The notes under the pieces were generated by a model that had not been told where the DNA came from, searched no databases, and saw only the letters and a list, made by a program, of their open reading frames with translations. A DNA stretch of 13,378 bases, taken from contig JAGVZX010000028.1 of the NCBI GenBank assembly GCA_018302185.1, positions 1 through 13,378 of the forward strand. The letters are read 5' to 3'. The position numbers and the translations under genes are program-made. Below are positions 1 through 6,213 of this stretch, one piece after another. This DNA comes from Candidatus Woesearchaeota archaeon. GTDB lineage: Archaea; Nanobdellota; Nanobdellia; Woesearchaeales; UBA10200. Every line of letters begins with the position of its first letter. Positions within the stretch are counted from its first letter, which is position 1.

Positions 1-29
1 ACGCCTTCCATATCACATCGTAATGCCAT
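1..29 (-). CDS. Possible N-terminal fragment of a minus-strand gene
   Basis: Reading the minus strand from 29 gives an open frame that runs off the window edge: M-A-L-R-C-D-M-E-G. An A/T-rich box at 51-60 (CAAATAA on the minus strand) lies about 27 nt before the ATG, where an archaeal TATA box would give a leaderless start. Nine residues are too few to name a family. The plus strand also has an open frame from the edge to a TGA at 58-60, so the call is weak. Confidence 0.28.
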
Positions 30-99
30 CTTGCAGAATTATCTAAGCACCCTTATTTGATTGAAAATAACCTTATTTTCTTTAAAAATATTCTCAATA

Positions 100-115
100 A
101 AAATATAATAAAAAA
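100..115 (-). terminator. T-rich terminator of the tRNA gene
   Basis: Directly after the tRNA acceptor stem the minus strand reads a run of six T residues and then further T-rich sequence (TATTATATTTTT). Archaeal RNA polymerase typically stops in such U-tracts, so this probably ends the tRNA transcript. Confidence 0.55.
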
Positions 116-245
116 GCCCTCGATGGGATTTGCACCCACGACCTCCACCTTTTAGGTTTAGCATAATACCAAGGTTTTGCGGGAAGCAGATTAAGAGATT
201 TCTTAACCAACTAACCTGGCGCAATAGCTACTATGCTACGAGGGC
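115..245 (-). tRNA. tRNA-like gene with an insertion (probable intron); anticodon unassigned
   Basis: On the minus strand a perfect 7-bp acceptor stem closes the gene (GCCCTCG at 245-239, CGAGGGC at 122-116). A T-arm (GTGGG, loop TGCAAAT, CCCAT) precedes it and U is the discriminator. CCA is not encoded. The 5' part has a D-arm-like GCAT..TTGC. The total of 131 nt is 45-55 nt longer than a mature tRNA, so an archaeal intron is likely. One bulge-helix-bulge reading is outer helix CGCC/GGTG, 4-bp helix AGGT/ACCT, 3-nt bulge TAG, inner helix TTGGT/GCTAA. It would put GTT at the anticodon, but with G instead of U at 33. A rival reading uses stem CCAGG/CTTGG and needs a second insertion. The D-loop has A at 18 and the T-loop has G at 55, both departures from consensus. 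It may be a degenerate or unusually processed tRNA. Confidence 0.62.
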
Positions 246-258
246 ATATAAGAAATGA

Positions 259-269
259 GATATTTATAG
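259..269 (-). promoter_or_regulatory. TATA box of the tRNA-like gene
   Basis: The minus strand reads TATAAATA at 268-261, centred about 20 nt before the tRNA 5' end at 245. This is consistent with an archaeal TATA box driving a transcript that starts at or just before the mature 5' end. Confidence 0.5.
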
Positions 270-325
270 AAGTGTTTTTAAATCTTTTTAATATATTTGC
301 ATAGAAGGAATCATTTTATCCATTT

Positions 326-1087
326 TCATATCAAACTGATCTTCCCAGTCTGCCAGTCTCGTATGACAATAAGTGACATTGTCTCAATATCTGGAATTCC
401 GCCTTTCTTTAATTTCCCAAACTTAACTGCAAGCTTAGTTAATTTTGCCTCAACGTCATCTTTCTTATCAAACTTGATCTTGTAGAATTTCTCTATGTAT
501 ACCTCAGCTAATCTAAACAATTCATCTACTACCATCAGTGGATTCTTTAATTCTGCAGGATTTTTGCTCGCAATCAGCGCATGCTTTACCTCATCTTTCT
601 CCAAGAAAGGAATTACGCCTGGAGTATCAAAAAAATAGATGTGTGAGGTCATCTTAATAAGCTTTAATGAACGAGTATGTCCGCTCTCAGGGCTCACACT
701 GGCTGCTTTTCTTCCGCACATTGCATTTATCACAGAGCTTTTGCCTGTATTTGGATAGCCAAGAACACCAATCTTGACTAACGCAGTCGGAAGGTCTTTT
801 GCGATCTCAAAGATCTTTTCGCGAAGAATTGCTGTCCCCATATGTTTTCTGCAAGACAAGAACACAGAATTGCTGAGCTCAAAATTCGATCTTTTTACTC
901 CGCGAAGATAATGTATGCTTACCAGATCAGATTTGTTTATAACTAATAATTGTTTTTTCTTCAGCTTTGATATCTTCTGCTCTAATTCAACATTTCTGGT
1001 CTCATCGATCAGCCTTGCATCTAGGACAATAAGAAGTATATCTGATTCATAAAGTACCCTATTGACAATTCTCCAAAAGTTCGACAT
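326..1087 (-). CDS. Circularly permuted GTPase, YlqF/RbgA/YawG family
   Basis: A 253-residue GTPase with permuted motif order. DAR (residues 23-25) comes first, then G4 NKSD (51-54), a G5-like SCR (78-80), G1/P-loop GYPNTGKS (110-117), G2 threonine in GHTRS (136-140) and G3 DTPG (154-157). This G4-G5-G1-G2-G3 order defines the circularly permuted group (YlqF/RbgA, YawG, Nog2), whose studied members act in large-subunit ribosome assembly. The C-terminal segment ending in RDWQTGKI resembles the RNA-facing tail of archaeal and eukaryotic members. The ATG at 1087 has a GGTGGA ribosome site (1096-1091 on the minus strand). It lies 59 nt after the RlmH-type gene and may be cotranscribed with it. 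The exact subfamily and particle bound are inferred. Confidence 0.9.
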   Translation of the reverse strand: MSNFWRIVNRVLYESDILLIVLDARLIDETRNVELEQKISKLKKKQLLVINKSDLVSIHYLRGVKRSNFELSNSVFLSCRKHMGTAILREKIFEIAKDLPTALVKIGVLGYPNTGKSSVINAMCGRKAASVSPESGHTRSLKLIKMTSHIYFFDTPGVIPFLEKDEVKHALIASKNPAELKNPLMVVDELFRLAEVYIEKFYKIKFDKKDDVEAKLTKLAVKFGKLKKGGIPDIETMSLIVIRDWQTGKISLI

Positions 1088-1122
1088 GATTCCACCAAAT
1101 ATAGACGTACGCCATTTCTAGG

Positions 1123-1140
1123 GCTATGCACATACTAATT
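1123..1140 (+). repeat. 18-nt repeat shared with the tail of RNA element A
   Basis: GCTATGCACATACTAATT at 1123-1140 is identical to 4042-4059, which is the 3' flank of structured RNA element A. Element B has the shorter version CACATACT at 10471-10478. Here it lies in the 59-nt gap between the RlmH-type gene and the GTPase gene, with no helices around it that I can find. It may be a remnant of a further copy or an independent short motif. Confidence 0.6.
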
Positions 1141-1146
1141 CTCCTT

Positions 1147-1578
1147 CTATTTATGATACTTCTGGTTATTTATGATGGTAAATGCCCTGTATATCTGCTC
1201 CAATAAAAACACCCTGCACATGCCATGGGCAAATGTCATCCTTGAAAGAGATAGCTTTTGTGCAGCTTGGCTGATAACTTTTTGGGATAAGCCGTCTGAG
1301 CCGCCGATGACAAATATTATGTCCTGATTATTGATTGTTTTCTGCTTAATCAACTCTGCAAATTCAGGTGAATCAAGCTGCCTGCCGTTAACTTCCAAAA
1401 CTGCATACTGCCTGCCATCTATCAGCTGCAAAATCTTATCTGCCTCTTTCTCCATCCCCTGTTCAGGAACCTCATTGATCTCCAGCTTTGCATAATGCTT
1501 TATCCTAGCAAGGTAATTTGCAATCGCACTTTTTGAATAATCTTCTTTTATCCTGCCGACTGCTATAATTTTTATCAT
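1147..1578 (-). CDS. rlmH: RlmH-type 23S rRNA (pseudouridine-N3) methyltransferase
   Basis: A SPOUT-class methyltransferase of about 143 residues, close to the bacterial RlmH length of about 155. Bacterial RlmH methylates the pseudouridine of helix 69 in large-subunit rRNA, using S-adenosylmethionine bound in a C-terminal knot. Visible signatures are the start MIKIIAVGRIKEDY, the knot motif FVIGGSDGLS, the segment HGMCRVFLLEQIYRAFTI, and a terminal YHK. The frame is open from 1608, but the ATG at 1578 matches the family N-terminus and has a GGGGAT ribosome site 6 nt upstream (1590-1585), so I prefer it. An A/T box near 1607-1616 could be the promoter. The permuted GTPase gene follows, so this may be a small ribosome-maturation operon. 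RlmH is best known from bacteria; its exact rRNA target here is inferred. Confidence 0.9.
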   Translation of the reverse strand: MIKIIAVGRIKEDYSKSAIANYLARIKHYAKLEINEVPEQGMEKEADKILQLIDGRQYAVLEVNGRQLDSPEFAELIKQKTINNQDIIFVIGGSDGLSQKVISQAAQKLSLSRMTFAHGMCRVFLLEQIYRAFTIINNQKYHK

Positions 1579-1649
1579 GTTTATATCCCCATAACAATCA
1601 TCTAACATATTAAATGATATTCTTATTTTGTGTGTATTAAGTTTCCACT

Positions 1650-1853
1650 ACAAAGCCAGAGCAGTGGCTTCGTCTCAAGTCGGAAAAAACAATACTACCT
1701 ATCGTTTTTTCCGCCTTTCGACCGTCGCATGCAAACATTTGAAAGTTAGTAGGATTGACCTTCGCTCCATGGAACATCGCTCAGGTCTAGCAAGTTACGT
1801 TGATTATGTTTGCAAAATTGGCGACGTCAGCCACTGCTCAGGCTTTTGTGCTC
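1650..1853 (-). ncRNA. Putative structured RNA with a three-way junction
   Basis: The gene-free stretch 1609-2040 contains an element closed by a 14-bp inverted repeat with one internal mismatch: GCC-GAGCAGTGGC around 1655-1668 and its complement around 1830-1843. Inside are two arms. One has a 10-bp perfect stem (CGGAAAAAAC at 1681-1690 with its complement at 1704-1713). The other is built from CGTCGC/GCGACG and GCAAACAT/ATGTTTGC (about 1725-1740 and 1806-1826), with a GACCT/AGGTC hairpin at its tip. No convincing protein is encoded; a 106-codon frame on the plus strand crosses it but has no family resemblance. The minus strand is favoured because one tip pair is G-U there and C-A on the plus strand, and because of a TATA-like box at 1929-1937. 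Strand and function are uncertain. I see none of the SRP or RNase P RNA signatures. Confidence 0.5.
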
Positions 1854-1921
1854 TTAACTTAATATTTACCTTATTTTCATCACAAGTTATTAGTTACACT
1901 ACATGCTTTAAAAACTTAACC

Positions 1922-1938
1922 GAAAAAGTTTATATAAT
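1922..1938 (+). promoter_or_regulatory. BRE/TATA box upstream of the small membrane protein gene
   Basis: CGAAAAAG followed by TTTATATAA (1929-1937) resembles an archaeal BRE plus TATA box. On the plus strand it would start transcripts near 1958, giving the 2041 gene an 80-nt leader that includes a small GCAG..CTGC hairpin at 1972-1986. The TATA core is nearly symmetric, so it could also start transcripts towards the structured element on the minus strand. Confidence 0.5.
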
Positions 1939-2026
1939 ATTGAGATAATCAAGGATATAGGGATATATTTTGCAGCATAGTCTGCCAGAAAAACACATAA
2001 GATGAATATTAATAAGTTTGTTTAAT

Positions 2027-2033
2027 AGGAGGT
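2027..2033 (+). promoter_or_regulatory. Consensus Shine-Dalgarno of the small membrane protein gene
   Basis: AGGAGGT lies 7 nt before the ATG at 2041. It is the most complete ribosome-binding site in the window and fixes the start. It is notable because many neighbouring genes have weak sites or appear leaderless. Confidence 0.8.
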
Positions 2034-2040
2034 TGAGACC

Positions 2041-2277
2041 ATGAAATACGTTGATCCGAAGGGAAAAGAGACAGAGATTGCATACAGCACAGAAGTGCAG
2101 GAAAGGCTGGAAAGAACTTTAAGAGAATCACTCATCTGGAGAAGAAAGATGTATTATACTTTAAACACGATCAAATGGATAGCTATAATTGCGATTATTT
2201 TAGGCGGCCTAGGGATAATGTATCTTGACCAAAGAAATGTCTTGACATATGTTGGCAGAAAGTTTTTCTGCGGTTAA
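2041..2277 (+). CDS. Small single-pass membrane protein, unknown function
   Basis: A 78-residue protein that I do not recognise. Residues 1-43 are charged and probably helical (EVQERLERTLRESLIWRRKM). One hydrophobic segment at about 44-62 (IKWIAIIAIILGGLGIMYL) is long enough to cross the membrane. A short tail ends FFCG. By the positive-inside rule the RR/K cluster just before the segment suggests an N-in, C-out topology. The start is fixed by a full AGGAGGT site, and a T-rich terminator follows at once, so it is probably a single-gene unit. It lies divergent from the structured element upstream and convergent with the decarboxylase gene downstream. It is likely a real gene given its translation signals. 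Confidence 0.75.
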   Translation: MKYVDPKGKETEIAYSTEVQERLERTLRESLIWRRKMYYTLNTIKWIAIIAIILGGLGIMYLDQRNVLTYVGRKFFCG

Positions 2278-2310
2278 TATTTTTTTATCTTTTATTTATC
2301 TTTTTTATTA
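2278..2310 (+). terminator. Poly-T terminator
   Basis: After the TAA at 2275-2277 the plus strand carries three T-rich tracts (about 2279-2286, 2290-2298 and 2300-2306) without a stem. This is the usual form of an archaeal intrinsic terminator and would separate the small membrane protein transcript from the converging decarboxylase gene. Confidence 0.6.
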
Positions 2311-2321
2311 TTATCCTGAAA

Positions 2322-3758
2322 TTATCTTTTTTTTGTCGAGCCTTTCCAGAAATTCTCAACATTTATCCTGAACAGGTCATAAAATCTTTTCATCTCTTTT
2401 GGGCCGGCTATCTTAAGGACATCAAGCTCAGGGGCAAACATCTCACTGTAACGGTCTCTTCTTCTTATTATCTTGACAGCGCCATTCTCTTTGATCATGA
2501 CCATCGGCGCTCTTTTAAGAGTATTAAAATTTGATGCAAGCACATTGCTGTATGCGCCGACATCCATAAATGCAAGCACATCGCCTTCGCTTAAAAAAGG
2601 CAACCTTCTTTTTCTTGCCATCTCATCAATCACGTCGCATGTGCAGCCTTCTATGCTGTAAACCTGGTTTCCTTTCTTGTTCATCTTGTTTGCAGGCAGC
2701 ACATCATAGTATCTATCATCGACAATAACATCAGGCAAGAATGCATAAGTTGAACCGTCTGTGATCAGGATCTTCTGTTTTTTTAAGCGTTTTTTGCTGA
2801 TAACCCTGGTAAGGCCTATACCTGTATTTGCAACGATGAACTTTCCTGGCTCAAAGACAAGCACTGGCTTTTCAAGCTGATACTTATCAAGCAACTTTAG
2901 GAATTTCCTGACAAATATCTTGCCCATATCCTCTGGAACATAGATATTTTCATTATTATACTGGACAGGAAAGCCGCCCCCCATGTCAACAAACCTTATT
3001 GTGACGCCTTTTTCTTTGCAGTACTTTGCCAGCCTTACGAGTTTTCCCATGCCGAGATAATATGACTTGGGATAATCCATGTTGCTGCCATGAAAATGCA
3101 ATCCTATCAGATCAATATTGGGTGAAGCAATAGCTATGTCAATTGCCTTTTTTGCAACACCATAAGGGATACCATATTTGTGGTTCTTTGTTGTATAGCC
3201 GCGGAATTCAATCATCGGGTTGACACGGATAAACAATCTTATTTTGGTCTTGACTTTCTCGCCTACAGCAGCTACACGCTTAATCTCTTCAATTGAGTCA
3301 ACAGTTATAGCTTGTACCCCAACCTTAGCTGCAAACATTATGTCTTGTTCTGTCTTGTATAAATTTGTGAATGTGATCTCATGCGGCTTAAAATCTGCTA
3401 ATAATGCAAGAATAATCTCACCAACACTAGAAGCATCGAGCTCAAAACCTTCCTCTCTTGCAATCCTCATTATTTCTAAGTTTGAGTTGCATTTGCACGC
3501 ATACTGCGGCCTTAAGTTAGGATATGGGAATGAGCTTTTGAACCTTCGTAGCCTGCTCCTTAATTCACGCTCAACGACAACATACAATGGAGTGCCATAC
3601 TTATTGATAAGATCAGTAACAGAAATGCCATCTATGTACATTATGCCTTTCTTGCTCTGGCTAAGCCAGCTCCATCTTGGCTTTAGGTATCTTTTAGAAG
3701 CAGAAGTGCTTTTTTTATATGTCTTTTTTTTAGTATTTTTATTTTTAGTGTTAGGCAT
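2322..3758 (-). CDS. Fold-III PLP decarboxylase, LysA (diaminopimelate/arginine decarboxylase) group
   Basis: A 478-residue alanine-racemase-fold decarboxylase. The PLP lysine is K89 in YACKCNSN (86-93). HFHGSN (221-226) and MGGGFP (259-264) shape the cofactor site. EPGK (303-306) binds the phosphate. CTCDVID (372-378) supplies the second-subunit cysteine, and DVGAYSNVLASNFN (399-412) closes the fold. The EPGK-IVANTG context is LysA-like, but C-D-x-x-D differs from the C-E-S-G-D typical of diaminopimelate decarboxylases and is nearer the ornithine/arginine decarboxylase form. Genes for agmatine deiminase and N-carbamoylputrescine amidase follow on the same strand side, so arginine decarboxylase is a plausible job. 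No other lysine-pathway gene is in view. The first 35 residues are a basic K/T/S-rich extension. An AGGTG site 11 nt upstream supports the start at 3758. Confidence 0.88.
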   Translation of the reverse strand: MPNTKNKNTKKKTYKKSTSASKRYLKPRWSWLSQSKKGIMYIDGISVTDLINKYGTPLYVVVERELRSRLRRFKSSFPYPNLRPQYACKCNSNLEIMRIAREEGFELDASSVGEIILALLADFKPHEITFTNLYKTEQDIMFAAKVGVQAITVDSIEEIKRVAAVGEKVKTKIRLFIRVNPMIEFRGYTTKNHKYGIPYGVAKKAIDIAIASPNIDLIGLHFHGSNMDYPKSYYLGMGKLVRLAKYCKEKGVTIRFVDMGGGFPVQYNNENIYVPEDMGKIFVRKFLKLLDKYQLEKPVLVFEPGKFIVANTGIGLTRVISKKRLKKQKILITDGSTYAFLPDVIVDDRYYDVLPANKMNKKGNQVYSIEGCTCDVIDEMARKRRLPFLSEGDVLAFMDVGAYSNVLASNFNTLKRAPMVMIKENGAVKIIRRRDRYSEMFAPELDVLKIAGPKEMKRFYDLFRINVENFWKGSTKKR

Positions 3759-3804
3759 TTATGATTTTGCACCTTTTTTATTTTAATCTTATTTGTAAAT
3801 TGCT

Positions 3805-3820
3805 TTCGTATATAAAGATT
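3805..3820 (+). promoter_or_regulatory. TATA box of RNA element A
   Basis: TATATAAA at 3809-3816 lies about 30 nt before the first base of the outer helix of element A (3842), predicting a transcript start near 3836-3840. The core is close to symmetric, so it could also serve the decarboxylase gene on the opposite strand, whose ATG is at 3758. Confidence 0.5.
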
Positions 3821-3835
3821 TCTAATTTAAATATA

Positions 3836-4060
3836 TGCATGGCAGCTGCCGCCTATTTAGTTGGCATAAATCCAATAACATAACTAATGTTGCGACGGGC
3901 AATGCAATCTAACTACACTTCAACTAACACAACACGCAATGCCTTTCTAGTATCACATTTAATATACCAAACGTAGAGGAGGAGCAACTTATAATATCAC
4001 CAAAGCCAGTGCCAACTGCGGCAGCTGCTTCGTAAATATTTGCTATGCACATACTAATTT
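3836..4060 (+). ncRNA. Structured RNA element A (paralogue of element B)
   Basis: The gap between the decarboxylase and agmatine deiminase genes holds an element closed by P1 (3842-3852 with 4018-4028, 11 bp) and P2 (3859-3866 with 4010-4017, 8 bp). P1 and P2 abut on the 3' strand and are separated by a 6-nt bulge on the 5' strand. Then come GTTGCGACGGG (3889-3899), whose GTTGC can pair with GCAAC at 3984-3988, a CTAGT at 3947-3951, the 15-nt block ending GAGGAGGAGCAACT (3975-3989), and a tail with CACATACT (4048-4055). The same blocks at the same spacing are found in element B, while the helices differ in sequence. No start codon follows the GA-rich block. The family is not one I recognise. 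It is probably a stable non-coding RNA. Confidence 0.78.
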
Positions 4061-4083
4061 GATGAAAAAGTCTAGAAAAATAA

Positions 4084-5181
4084 TCACACAGCAGGCTCCT
4101 GCTGGCTGCAGCAGTGCAATGTCCCTAAGCCATAGACCAAAGCCTTGCAGTTGATGCCAACAACTTTTCTAGTCGGAAATACTTTTTCCAATATCTTAAG
4201 AGCTTTGTTATCGTTCTTATGGCCAAAGATCGGAACTACAACAACTTCATTGCCAATATAGAAGTTAGCATAGCTAGCAGGCAATCTTACTTGTGAACCA
4301 TTTTCATCAACAACAGATACATTTCCAGGCATCGGAAGCTGGATAACATTTAACTTACTGCCTTCCTGGTCTTTCATCTTCAGCAATAATTCATAATTTT
4401 CTTTTAAGACATAATAATTGTCATCATCCTTGTTATCTTCAACACAGCAGACAACAGTGCTTTTATTCACAAATCTTGCAATATCATCTATATGCCCATC
4501 AGTATCATCTCCTACAATGCCTTCTTTCAGCCAAAGGATATTTTTCAGGTTAAGATAGTCTTTAAGGTATTGCTCAATCTCCTCTTTGTTTAGATGAGGA
4601 TTACGATTTTTATTTAATAGGCATTGCTCTGTGGTTAAAAGAGTGCCAGCACCATTCACTTCTATAGAACCGCCTTCTAGCACAATATCTGCCTTAAATA
4701 TCTGTATTTTAAGAGAATCATTCAGCTCAAGAAACACCTTATTATCTTCCTTAAGATCATCATACTTATTTCCCCATGCGTTAAATGTCCATTTGACCAT
4801 TGCAAGCGCTTGTTTAGAAATGTTAGGATGGAGGTTTTGAGTAGCATTCTTTAGTTTATCATTTATAACAAAACTTGGACCATAATCACGAATCCATGTA
4901 TCTGCGTACTTAATTTGATGAAAAGTTATTTTAGAGATATCTATAACACTATTCTTCAACATACCTGTAATTCTCTGCTGCATATTTCCATCATGCACAA
5001 GCAGATTAACTTTCTGCCCTGTATATAATGCTTTGATGAACTGCACATAAATATTCTCAACTTCTTTGAGCTGCGTTGGCCAGGTCTCTAGGTTATGCGG
5101 CCATGAAAGCCAAATGCTTTCTTGCTTTTCCCATTCTGCAGGCATCCTAAAGCCCAGTTTAGCTGGTATTTGCTTGTTCAT
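4084..5181 (-). CDS. aguA: Agmatine deiminase
   Basis: Converts agmatine to N-carbamoylputrescine and ammonia, the second step of the arginine decarboxylase route to putrescine. It belongs to the guanidino-modifying (pentein) fold. Numbering from the frame opened at 5193, the N-terminal FRMPAEWEKQESIWLSWP is typical; TWIRDYGP (99-106), LEGGS (172-176) and GDDTDGHIDD (228-237, with the catalytic His and Asp) follow, and GLGTLHCCSQQEP near the C-terminus carries the nucleophile C361. All core catalytic positions are present, though GLGTLHC replaces the usual GGG-x-IHC. The frame extends to a GTG at 5193, but the ATG at 5181 fits the family start; I see no ribosome site, so a short or absent leader is likely. 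It lies downstream of the amidase gene that uses its product. Confidence 0.94.
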   Translation of the reverse strand: MNKQIPAKLGFRMPAEWEKQESIWLSWPHNLETWPTQLKEVENIYVQFIKALYTGQKVNLLVHDGNMQQRITGMLKNSVIDISKITFHQIKYADTWIRDYGPSFVINDKLKNATQNLHPNISKQALAMVKWTFNAWGNKYDDLKEDNKVFLELNDSLKIQIFKADIVLEGGSIEVNGAGTLLTTEQCLLNKNRNPHLNKEEIEQYLKDYLNLKNILWLKEGIVGDDTDGHIDDIARFVNKSTVVCCVEDNKDDDNYYVLKENYELLLKMKDQEGSKLNVIQLPMPGNVSVVDENGSQVRLPASYANFYIGNEVVVVPIFGHKNDNKALKILEKVFPTRKVVGINCKALVYGLGTLHCCSQQEPAV

Positions 5182-5271
5182 AGTAAACAGCACAAAAAGA
5201 GCTATGTTAATAAAATTTACTGTTTTTAGAATTAAGGTGTAATGTTATTATACCTACAATTATATTACAAT

Positions 5272-6153
5272 TTATTCCACCAAACCCTTATACATCCCAG
5301 GCTTCCTGTTTCTCAAGAATCCCCAGCCTTCCTGCGAATGCTCAATTAATTCCAAGTCAATCTCTGCAACTAAAACTTGCTCTTTTGTTGATGAAGCGCG
5401 TGCAACAATTTCCCCATAAGGATCTGCGATAAAGCTACCACCCCAGAATTGCATCTTATCTTCTTTACCAACGCGATTAACCGCTGCAACAAATATTCCA
5501 TTCATTGATGCATGCCCTCTCATCGCATTTTCCCATCTTTTTGCAGAGAATGGTTCGTATTTTTTTAATTTATCAAACCAGCCTATTGCTGTCGGATAAA
5601 AAATCAATTGTGTTCCTTTTAATGCATTTGCTCTCGCTGCTTCAGGAAACCACTGGTCATAGCAGATTAATGGAGCAATCTTAACTTGACTACTTCCGAT
5701 AGTTAGAGGAACTTGAACAAACCCAAGATTCCCTGGAGAGAAATAATACTGCTCGTAATAGTTAGGGTCATGAGGAATGTGGACTTTTCGGTATTTGGAG
5801 ATTATCTTTCCTGCAGGATCAAAGATAAGTGTTGTATTATAATATTTCCCGTCTTCTCCTTTCTCATAGAAAGAGCCACCGATAAGAGTTATCTTGTTTT
5901 CTCTTGCGCAATCAGAAAGAAAATTTGTGATTTTACCAGATATCTTCTCTGCAAGCGAAAAGAATCTCTTATCCTCTACTTGGGCAAAGTATCTGGTAGC
6001 AAATAATTCCTGCAAGCAGACTATCTGTGCACCTTTTTTTGCTGCTTCTTTTATGAATTTGGCAGTCTTTGCTAGGTTTGCATCTATGTCATCTGAAACA
6101 GAAGTTTGCACTAAGCCAATCTTAATTTTGTTGTTGGATACAGTTTTTACCAT
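5272..6153 (-). CDS. aguB: N-carbamoylputrescine amidase
   Basis: A nitrilase-superfamily amidase that releases putrescine, CO2 and ammonia from N-carbamoylputrescine, the product of the adjacent deiminase. The catalytic triad is visible as E49 (CLQELFATRYF), K123 (KYRKVHIPHDP) and C164 (LICYDQWFPEAAR). The strings C-x-DQW-PEAAR, FYPTAIGW and GGSFIADPYGEIVA are characteristic of the carbamoylputrescine group rather than of other nitrilases. Its 293 residues match the family length of about 290-300. The ATG at 6153 has no ribosome site, but a TATA-like box lies 24-31 nt upstream, so translation may be leaderless. The deiminase gene begins about 90 nt downstream on the same strand; the two may share a transcript, although that gap contains its own A/T-rich box. 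Confidence 0.94.
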   Translation of the reverse strand: MVKTVSNNKIKIGLVQTSVSDDIDANLAKTAKFIKEAAKKGAQIVCLQELFATRYFAQVEDKRFFSLAEKISGKITNFLSDCARENKITLIGGSFYEKGEDGKYYNTTLIFDPAGKIISKYRKVHIPHDPNYYEQYYFSPGNLGFVQVPLTIGSSQVKIAPLICYDQWFPEAARANALKGTQLIFYPTAIGWFDKLKKYEPFSAKRWENAMRGHASMNGIFVAAVNRVGKEDKMQFWGGSFIADPYGEIVARASSTKEQVLVAEIDLELIEHSQEGWGFLRNRKPGMYKGLVE

Positions 6154-6173
6154 AGAGTTTCAGTTAAGTGAGC

Positions 6174-6186
6174 AAGAATATAAAGA
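6174..6186 (-). promoter_or_regulatory. TATA box of the aguB gene
   Basis: The minus strand reads TTTATATT at 6184-6177, centred about 27 nt before the ATG at 6153. This spacing predicts transcription starting at or next to the start codon, consistent with the lack of a ribosome-binding site. Confidence 0.5.
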
Positions 6187-6213
6187 TTTCTTTTTTGTAT
6201 TGTACGTTGTTAT

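Noticed and set aside
1650..1853. SRP RNA or RNase P RNA
   Set aside because: I see no SRP helix-8 signature (GGAA tip with AGCAG loop) and none of the conserved RNase P blocks. The same holds for elements A and B.
1628..1948. 106-codon plus-strand frame across the structured element
   Set aside because: It has no ribosome site, is cysteine- and serine-rich without pattern, and its length is explained by the inverted repeats; no family resemblance.
3220..3786. 188-codon plus-strand frame opposite the decarboxylase gene
   Set aside because: It is the antisense shadow of a gene with clear PLP-enzyme motifs.
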